Origin: an uncultured Clostridia bacterium
Lineage (GTDB): Bacteria; Bacillota; Clostridia; Christensenellales; UBA1242
DNA length: 64,000 nt
Direction: 5' to 3'
Assembly (NCBI GenBank): GCA_934777505.1
Contig: CAKVNM010000001.1
Coordinates: forward strand, 124,001 to 188,000
The position numbers and the translations under genes were made by a program. Shown piece by piece: positions 58,902 to 64,000 of the stretch. A model generated the notes under the pieces. That model did not search any database. It was not told the origin of the DNA and saw only the letters and a program-made list of their open reading frames with translations. The stretch's first letter is position 1, and each line of letters begins with the position of its first letter.

Positions 58902-61265
58902 ATGGAATTATCAAACTTAGGCAAAACAAAAACATTGTCAAAAACAAAAAGAGTGTTTTTTGCAATATTTATTAGCATTTTGTGTTTGATTGCTTTGGCT
59001 TGTGCTGGCACGATAACATATCTTTTTTTGATGAGCAAAAATCTTGATTTTGATGAAAATTTACTAAGGCAAGTCAACGCCGAAATGCTGATTTTCGACA
59101 GCGAAAACAACTCGCTAAGTGAGTCGAACAGTCAAAAAAGCAAAGTAAAACTTTGTGAACTGCCAGACTATGTCCCTGCTTCGTTTTTAAGCATTGAAGA
59201 CAAAAATTTTTACTCCCACCACGGGCTAAACTACAAGCGAATTTTAAAGGCGATGTATAGAAACATAAAAAGCCACTCGTTTAGTGAAGGTGCTAGCACA
59301 ATAAGTCAACAACTAATCAAAAACACACACCTTAGTAGTGACAAAACTTTTGATAGAAAAATTAAAGAAATGCTACTCACTTTAAAAATGGAAAAAGCGA
59401 TGAGTAAAAACGAAATTTTGGAAACATATCTAAACGCTATCTACTTTGGCAACGGAGCATACGGGCTTGATAATGCAAGCAAAATCTACTTCGACAAGCC
59501 TGCAAAAAATTTAACCATTGCCGAAAGTGCAATGCTGGCTGGAATAATAAAATCTCCAAAAACATATTCCCCTGTTTTTGAAACGGAAAATTGTCTAAAC
59601 CGCCGAAATCTTGTTTTAAAAGAAATGCTCAACGACAAAGTAATTTCGAGTGACGACTATCAAAAAGCAATCGTGACTCCCATAAAAATTAATAACAAAG
59701 TTATTAACAATCAAAATTTTTATGAAAAAGCGGTGCTTGAAGAAGCGAGCGAAAAACTAAATATTAGCGAAAAAGAACTTGCAACAAAAGGCTACTATAT
59801 CTTTACATATCTTGACAAAAACATTCAATCGTCACTGACAAAAACGGTTAACGACAGCGATTTTTATCATCAAAATTCATTTGGGAATATTGCCGACAGT
59901 GCTGGAATTGTGATTGACAACAAAACTGGCGGAATTGTTGCGTTTGACGGCAAAAGCGTGTATGACATCGTCAACATGAAACGCTCACCGGGGTCTAGCA
60001 TAAAACCAATACTCGTCTATGCTCCCGCTCTTGAAAGTGGTGTGATTAGTCCAATTTCACCAATACTTGATGAGCCAACGCATTTTGGCTCATACACTCC
60101 GCAAAATGTGGGCGGAAAATATTACGGCTATATTTCGTCTAGCGAAAGTGTGGAAAAAAGTTTGAATATTCCAGCAATAAAAATCATGCAAGCAAACGGC
60201 ATTGAAAAATCAAAAGATATGGCAAAAAAATGCGGAATAAACTTTGACAAAACCGACACAAACTATGCTATTGCTCTTGGCGGAATGACAAACGGAGTAA
60301 CCGTCAAAGAACTTGTAAACTCATATATTCCGCTAAGCAACAACGGTCAGTTTTTTAAGGCTCAGTTTATAAGAAAAATCTGCGACAAAAACGGAAATGT
60401 GATATATGAAAACAAGTCACAAAAAACCACTGCAATGAGCGAAGAAACGGCATACTTAATGACGGAAATGCTGATTGGTGGCGTTAAAAAAGGTACTAGT
60501 GCAAGACTAAGTTCACTAGACTACGAAGTCGCAGGAAAAACTGGCACTGTGGGCATCAAAAACACCAACCTAAACAGTGATGTTTGGTCGGTTGCCTACA
60601 CCACAAGTCACACAGTTGGAATGTGGCTTGGCAATTCAACTGGAAGTCAAGAATATATGCTCGAAGGAGCAAACAATGGTGGCACATTTTGCACCAGCAT
60701 GATAAAGAGCGTTATGCAGGACATATACGCCACTTCCAAGCCAAAAGATTTCGAAAAGCCAAGTGGAATTGTTAGTGTTGAACTCGACAGTCAAGAACTA
60801 GAAAACAATCACGCAATGATGCTTGCCGACAGCAACACTCCCGAAATCTTTAAGACAAAAGCAGATTTTAACAAAAAATATGCGCCAACCATGGTGGCAA
60901 AAAGTTTTAGCGAACTAAAAGCCGTGCATCTAAACGCCACCATGCAAAACAAAGAAGTAAAACTTTCGTTTACAGCACTTCCACAAGTGGAATACAAAAT
61001 TTACAGAATTTTTGATGACGAATTTAAACTTGTCGACACCATAAAAAACAAAAAAGGTGAAGTTGAAGTTTTGGACAAAGATTTGGAAGAAAATTGCTTT
61101 TATACCTACTACATTGAAGCGTGTGCAAAAAATCATGCAACCAACACTTTGAGCAAGCGAATTAGAAGCAACAGCGTTAAAGTTTTTGCAAGTGAAAACA
61201 AACTTGAAAAACCATCTAATCAAAACGAAAAACCAAAGTCAAAAAAGTTTTGGTTTTTCGGTTAA
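58902..61265 (+). CDS. class A penicillin-binding protein (PBP1-like)
   Basis: 787 residues from the ATG at 58902, preceded by GAGGAG. Membrane helix about 18-43; GT51 transglycosylase with FLSIEDKNFYSHHGLNYKRI (catalytic Glu), EGASTISQQLIKN and YLNAIYFGNGAYGL; transpeptidase with SSIK in RSPGSSIKP, SLN and KTGT in AGKTGTVG. An FN3-like segment (about 675-765) and a Lys-rich tail follow. Builds and crosslinks peptidoglycan. The only plus-strand gene in this part of the window. Confidence 0.95.
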   Translation: MELSNLGKTKTLSKTKRVFFAIFISILCLIALACAGTITYLFLMSKNLDFDENLLRQVNAEMLIFDSENNSLSESNSQKSKVKLCELPDYVPASFLSIEDKNFYSHHGLNYKRILKAMYRNIKSHSFSEGASTISQQLIKNTHLSSDKTFDRKIKEMLLTLKMEKAMSKNEILETYLNAIYFGNGAYGLDNASKIYFDKPAKNLTIAESAMLAGIIKSPKTYSPVFETENCLNRRNLVLKEMLNDKVISSDDYQKAIVTPIKINNKVINNQNFYEKAVLEEASEKLNISEKELATKGYYIFTYLDKNIQSSLTKTVNDSDFYHQNSFGNIADSAGIVIDNKTGGIVAFDGKSVYDIVNMKRSPGSSIKPILVYAPALESGVISPISPILDEPTHFGSYTPQNVGGKYYGYISSSESVEKSLNIPAIKIMQANGIEKSKDMAKKCGINFDKTDTNYAIALGGMTNGVTVKELVNSYIPLSNNGQFFKAQFIRKICDKNGNVIYENKSQKTTAMSEETAYLMTEMLIGGVKKGTSARLSSLDYEVAGKTGTVGIKNTNLNSDVWSVAYTTSHTVGMWLGNSTGSQEYMLEGANNGGTFCTSMIKSVMQDIYATSKPKDFEKPSGIVSVELDSQELENNHAMMLADSNTPEIFKTKADFNKKYAPTMVAKSFSELKAVHLNATMQNKEVKLSFTALPQVEYKIYRIFDDEFKLVDTIKNKKGEVEVLDKDLEENCFYTYYIEACAKNHATNTLSKRIRSNSVKVFASENKLEKPSNQNEKPKSKKFWFFG

Positions 61266-61272
61266 AAATATT

Positions 61273-61328
61273 TTTGCATAGTACCGTAAAACCCTAGTAA
61301 AATCTAGACATTTTGAGTACTATGCAAA
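61273..61328. repeat. split GCATAGTAC inverted repeat after the PBP gene
   Basis: TTTGCATAGTAC (61273-61284) and GTACTATGCAAA (61317-61328), 12-bp perfect arms around 32 bases. Same half-sites as the palindromes at 3651 and 19609. Confidence 0.8.
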
Positions 61329-61451
61329 TTTTTTATTAACATAAATTATGTGAGAAAAAATCTTGCATTTTTACTTCTTTTTAAGTCTCCTATTTTTTCC
61401 ATTTTTTATTAAATATTTTTGTGTTATGGATTTATAAAATTTTGTGAAAAA

Positions 61452-61486
61452 CACCAAAAATTTTTTATTTTTTTTGGTGGTTTTTT
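61452..61486 (+). terminator. terminator-like hairpin downstream of the PBP gene
   Basis: CACCAAAAA (61452-61460) and TTTTTGGTG (61471-61479) followed by T-run; about 190 bases after the stop. Confidence 0.7.
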
Positions 61487-61570
61487 ACTCATTATTTTAG
61501 TAAGTTTTTGCGTTTGTGAATTATAAGATTTTTTTCAAAATATAATTTTAAACTTACATTAAATTTAGCA

Positions 61571-61603
61571 TAAAAAAACAGTGATATGCTCACTGCTTTT
61601 TTG
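61571..61603 (-). terminator. recA terminator
   Basis: Minus strand CAGTGA/TCACTG stem with T-run. Confidence 0.88.
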
Positions 61604-61604
61604 A

Positions 61605-62594
61605 TTATTTGTTAAAAAGTTTTTCTTTAACTTTGCCTTCGATTTCGTCATAAACATCTGGGTTGTTTTCAAGGAATGTTTTAACATTTTCCTTACCCTG
61701 ACCAATTTTGTCGCCGTTATAACTAAACCAAGAACCACTCTTTTGAATGATATCGTGTTCAAGTGCTAGGTCGATTAAGCAACCTGTCTTGGAAATTCCA
61801 ACGCCATACATAAGGTCGAAATCTGCCACTCTAAATGGTGCTGCAAGTTTGTTTTTAACAACCTTAACTCTTGTTCTGTTTCCAACGATATTGTTTGAAC
61901 TATCTTTGATAGTGTCGGTTTTTCTAACATCAAGTCTAATGCTTGAATAGAATTTTAGAGCCTTTCCGCCTGTTGTGGTTTCTGGATTACCAAACATAAC
62001 GCCGATTTTTTCTCTAAGTTGGTTGATGAAAATAACGCAAGTTTTGGTCTTGTTTGTTATGCTTGTTAGTTTTCTAAGGGCTTGACTCATTAGTCTTGCT
62101 TGAAGACCAACAAAGTTATCTCCCATTTCGCCGTCAATTTCTGCCTTTGGTGTTAAAGCCGCAACGCTATCAATAACAATAACATCAACGCCACCGCTCT
62201 TTACAAGGGTCTCGCAGATATCAAGTGCTTGTTCACCTGTGTCTGGCTGGCTGATATAAAGGTCGTCCATATCAACACCAATTTTGCTTGCATAAACTGG
62301 GTCAAGAGCGTGTTCGGCGTCTATGAACGCTGCTGTTCCGCCCATTTTTTGTGCTTCTGCAACAATGTGAAGTGCTACTGTTGTTTTACCAGAACTTTCT
62401 GGTCCATAAATCTCAACAATTCTACCCCTTGGCACACCGCCTATTCCAAGTGCTGAATCAAGTGTTAAGCAACCTGTTGGAATAACATCGCATTTTTCAA
62501 CAACGCCCTCGGTCATCTTCATGATTGAGCCTTTGCCAAACTGTTTTTCGATTTGAGCAATAGCGTCTTCGAGTGATTTTTTTCTATCTTCCAT
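61605..62594 (-). CDS. recA: recombinase RecA
   Basis: 329 residues, slightly shorter than the usual 345-350, with a reduced C-terminal acidic tail. Walker A GPESSGKTTVAL near 65, VIVIDSVAALTPKAEIDGEMGD near 140, INQLREKIGVMFGNPETTTGGKALKFY near 195-222. Strand exchange and LexA cleavage. AGGAG lies 7 bases before the ATG. Its promoter and an SOS-like palindrome precede it; cinA, often between pgsA and recA, is absent. Confidence 0.98.
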   Translation of the reverse strand: MEDRKKSLEDAIAQIEKQFGKGSIMKMTEGVVEKCDVIPTGCLTLDSALGIGGVPRGRIVEIYGPESSGKTTVALHIVAEAQKMGGTAAFIDAEHALDPVYASKIGVDMDDLYISQPDTGEQALDICETLVKSGGVDVIVIDSVAALTPKAEIDGEMGDNFVGLQARLMSQALRKLTSITNKTKTCVIFINQLREKIGVMFGNPETTTGGKALKFYSSIRLDVRKTDTIKDSSNNIVGNRTRVKVVKNKLAAPFRVADFDLMYGVGISKTGCLIDLALEHDIIQKSGSWFSYNGDKIGQGKENVKTFLENNPDVYDEIEGKVKEKLFNK

Positions 62595-62622
62595 ATTTTT
62601 CTCCTAGATTAAGTATAGTTTG

Positions 62623-62651
62623 ATTATAACATAAACCGCAGATAAAATCAA
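62623..62651 (-). promoter_or_regulatory. recA promoter
   Basis: Minus strand TTGATT (62651-62646), 17-base spacer, TATAAT (62628-62623) with extended -10 TG. Confidence 0.78.
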
Positions 62652-62662
62652 ACAAAATGAGC

Positions 62663-62688
62663 ATTTTTCAAACAAATGTTTGAAAAAT
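62663..62688. promoter_or_regulatory. SOS-box-like palindrome upstream of recA
   Basis: ATTTTTCAAACA-AA-TGTTTGAAAAAT, 12-bp perfect arms. The core AACAAATGTTTGA is shared with the lexA upstream box at 27177. It lies about 11 bases beyond the recA -35. It could also end pgsA transcription, whose stop it touches. Confidence 0.6.
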
Positions 62689-63260
62689 TATTGTTTTAGC
62701 ACATGAACATTTTTAATAACATAAACAATGGCAGAAATAAGGTTCAAAACCGATGCCAAAATTAGTAGTGCAAAGCCAATCCACTGCAAAACTGTGATTG
62801 CCGTGCCAGTCACTCCAAGTTCTGCAATCGCAACCATAACCATCAAAACTGGAATGGCAACATCAACTGCAAAAGTCTTATACTTGCCGATTGGAAGTGC
62901 TGAAATAACTTTGCCTTTTGTGGCTGCAATTTGTCTTAGGGCGTCAACAATCAAATCTCTTGCGATAAACAAGAATAAACATATAATTCCCCATGGCATT
63001 GGAACAACTTGATAGCAAACTAGCAACAGAAGTGCGGTTGTTGTGAGCATTTTGTCTGCTATTGGGTCAAGAAACTTTCCAAGGTCTGTTACAAGATTGT
63101 ATTTGCGGGCAATTTTGCCGTCTAAAAAGTCTGTGAACGCTGCGATAATAAATATTCCCATAGCAACGAACATATGACCTGTAAAGTTAATCATAAACAT
63201 TGCCATCATAACTGGAACTAAGATAATTCTTAGAAGCGATAATTTGTTTGGTGTATTCAT
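62688..63260 (-). CDS. pgsA: CDP-diacylglycerol--glycerol-3-phosphate 3-phosphatidyltransferase
   Basis: 190 residues from the ATG at 63260 with AAGGAG 7 bases upstream; the open frame to 63308 has no ribosome site. Polytopic; CDP-alcohol phosphatidyltransferase motif DGKIARKYNLVTDLGKFLDPIAD (DGx2ARx8Gx3Dx3D) near 45. First step of phosphatidylglycerol synthesis. Follows rimO and precedes recA, as often in Firmicutes. A TTTGCGAG/CTCGCAAA hairpin (63283-63320) lies in its leader. Confidence 0.95.
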   Translation of the reverse strand: MNTPNKLSLLRIILVPVMMAMFMINFTGHMFVAMGIFIIAAFTDFLDGKIARKYNLVTDLGKFLDPIADKMLTTTALLLLVCYQVVPMPWGIICLFLFIARDLIVDALRQIAATKGKVISALPIGKYKTFAVDVAIPVLMVMVAIAELGVTGTAITVLQWIGFALLILASVLNLISAIVYVIKNVHVLKQ

Positions 63261-63366
63261 TTTTATCTCCTTATAAATACATTTTGCGAGTGAATTTTGT
63301 TTTGCCAAGTTGCTCGCAAATTTTTAGCAAAACATATATTAGTGGCTGATTGCCAAAATATACAAA

Positions 63367-64000
63367 CTAAGCAAGTTCGGCGGTTAAATCTATGCCGTTT
63401 AGACCTGTGATTTTTATGTTATAAAACTCGCCAACCACTAGTGGCATGGAAGTTTTAACATAGCAAACGGTGTCGACCGACACAGAATTTTCTTCCGTTC
63501 TAAAAATATAAAGATATGAGCCGTCTTCCTGTTTGGCGTAAAGTTCGTCACAAATTGCTTTGTAGGTTTTTCCAATTCGGTTTGTTTGATTTTCAAGCAT
63601 AATTTGTTGTTGAACCTGCTCAACCTTTTTGAGCCTATGGCGTTTTACAAATTCAAACACTTGGTGTTTCATTTTGCCTGCCTTGGTGTTTTCTTCCCTT
63701 GAATATGTAAAGAAGCCAACATTGTCAAGTTTAAACTGCTTTAAAAAGTCAATGAGTTCGTCATTATCTTTTTTTGTTTCGCCTGGGAAACCGATAATAA
63801 ATGTGGAACGAATGGAAATAGGCTTTTTCAAACTTCTAATTCTTGCTAGAAGCGACCTGATATCTTCCGCAAGGTCTTTTCTGTTCATATTTTTCAAAAT
63901 ATTGTTAGAGATGTGTTGAAGTGGAATATCAAGATATTTGCAAACTTTGTCGTTGGATTCAATCTCATCCAAAAGTTCATCTGTAATAAGATGTGGATAG
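63367..64000 (-). CDS. rimO: ribosomal protein S12 methylthiotransferase RimO, 5' end outside window
   Basis: Open from the window edge to the stop at 63367, about 210 codons of the C-terminal half. The frame reads YPHLITDELLDEIESNDKVCKYLDIPLQHISNNILKNMNR in two adjoining blocks, the RimO rather than MiaB version, then RSTFIIGFPGETKKD and a C-terminal TRAM-like domain ending KITGLNGIDLTAELA. Methylthiolates an Asp of S12. The Fe-S Cys motif lies outside the window. Position before pgsA supports the call. Confidence 0.93.
   Translation of the reverse strand, partial: YPHLITDELLDEIESNDKVCKYLDIPLQHISNNILKNMNRKDLAEDIRSLLARIRSLKKPISIRSTFIIGFPGETKKDNDELIDFLKQFKLDNVGFFTYSREENTKAGKMKHQVFEFVKRHRLKKVEQVQQQIMLENQTNRIGKTYKAICDELYAKQEDGSYLYIFRTEENSVSVDTVCYVKTSMPLVVGEFYNIKITGLNGIDLTAELA

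Larger units (their letters stand above)
61266..61604. other. 339-bp intergenic region between the PBP gene and recA
   Basis: Very A+T-rich. Holds the split inverted repeat TTTGCATAGTAC/GTACTATGCAAA (61273-61328), a terminator-like hairpin at 61452 and the recA terminator. No coding gene seen. Confidence 0.75.

Noticed and set aside
63261..63308. N-terminal extension of PgsA
   Set aside because: The in-frame upstream start has no ribosome site, while the ATG at 63260 has AAGGAG.
1..64000. CRISPR arrays, insertion sequences, prophage genes, rRNA
   Set aside because: None seen on reading both strands; only one tyrosine recombinase and short repeats.

Overview
The window is a gene-dense, A+T-rich chromosomal segment of an endospore-forming member of the Bacillota, most likely an uncultivated Clostridia-type anaerobe. 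It carries spoIIIAA-AH, spoIVB, spo0A, yunB, spoVAC-AD-AE, spoIIAA-spoIIAB-sigF and gerW-type genes. Gene orders such as nusB-xseA-xseB, argR-recN-spoIVB-spo0A, deoB-pnp-dacF, scpA-scpB-DUF2953-gerW-dacB-rluB and miaB-mutS-mutL-miaA are Firmicute hallmarks. No insertion sequence, prophage or CRISPR array was seen, and lineage below class level cannot be fixed from the sequence.

Layout. 1-26.4 kb is almost all plus strand: truB (5' part missing), an endonuclease IV-like gene, efp, the eight-gene spoIIIA operon, yqhY-nusB-xseA-xseB-proS, an OLE-type large structured RNA followed by its membrane partner oapA, argR-recN-spoIVB-spo0A, a SpoIIM-like gene, deoB-pnp-dacF, and an M50 protease-scpA-scpB-DUF2953-gerW-dacB-rluB run. 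26.5-36.4 kb has mixed strands and looks accessory: lexA, a tyrosine recombinase, a nucleotidyltransferase-like gene bracketed by a 17-bp direct repeat, a YgjP-type metallopeptidase, a very large PadR protein with a membrane tail plus an ABC exporter, rnhA and tRNA-Trp. 36.7-64 kb is nearly all minus strand: rny, thiI and its cysteine desulfurase, yunB, spoVA, a plus-strand Cys-rich lipoprotein, a lone AAA ATPase, the spoIIA-sigF operon, six tRNAs, then miaB-mutS-mutL-miaA-cmk-plsC-(GK/ParB fusion), a plus-strand class A PBP, recA, pgsA and rimO (5' part missing).

How it fits together. Much of the window serves sporulation: Spo0A as master regulator, SpoIIAA/AB/SigF in the forespore, SpoIVB signalling, the SpoIIIA channel, SpoVA for dipicolinate uptake, and YunB, GerW and DacF/DacB in spore envelope and cortex. 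A second theme is DNA repair and SOS: lexA and recA share an apparent SOS box, with recN, mutSL and xseAB nearby. A third is tRNA and translation: efp, proS, thiI with a cysteine desulfurase, miaA, miaB, truB, rluB, rimO and seven tRNAs.

Most notable points: (1) OLE RNA with OapA in its classic argR-recN neighbourhood; (2) a tyrosine recombinase next to a nucleotidyltransferase-like gene flanked by 17-bp repeats with a Xer-site-like shape; (3) a Spo0A whose receiver has lost its acidic pocket; (4) a guanylate kinase-ParB fusion and a membrane-anchored PadR protein; (5) several promoters placed so that transcription should begin at the ATG, implying leaderless mRNAs; (6) a recurring intergenic palindrome, GCATAGTACTATGC.
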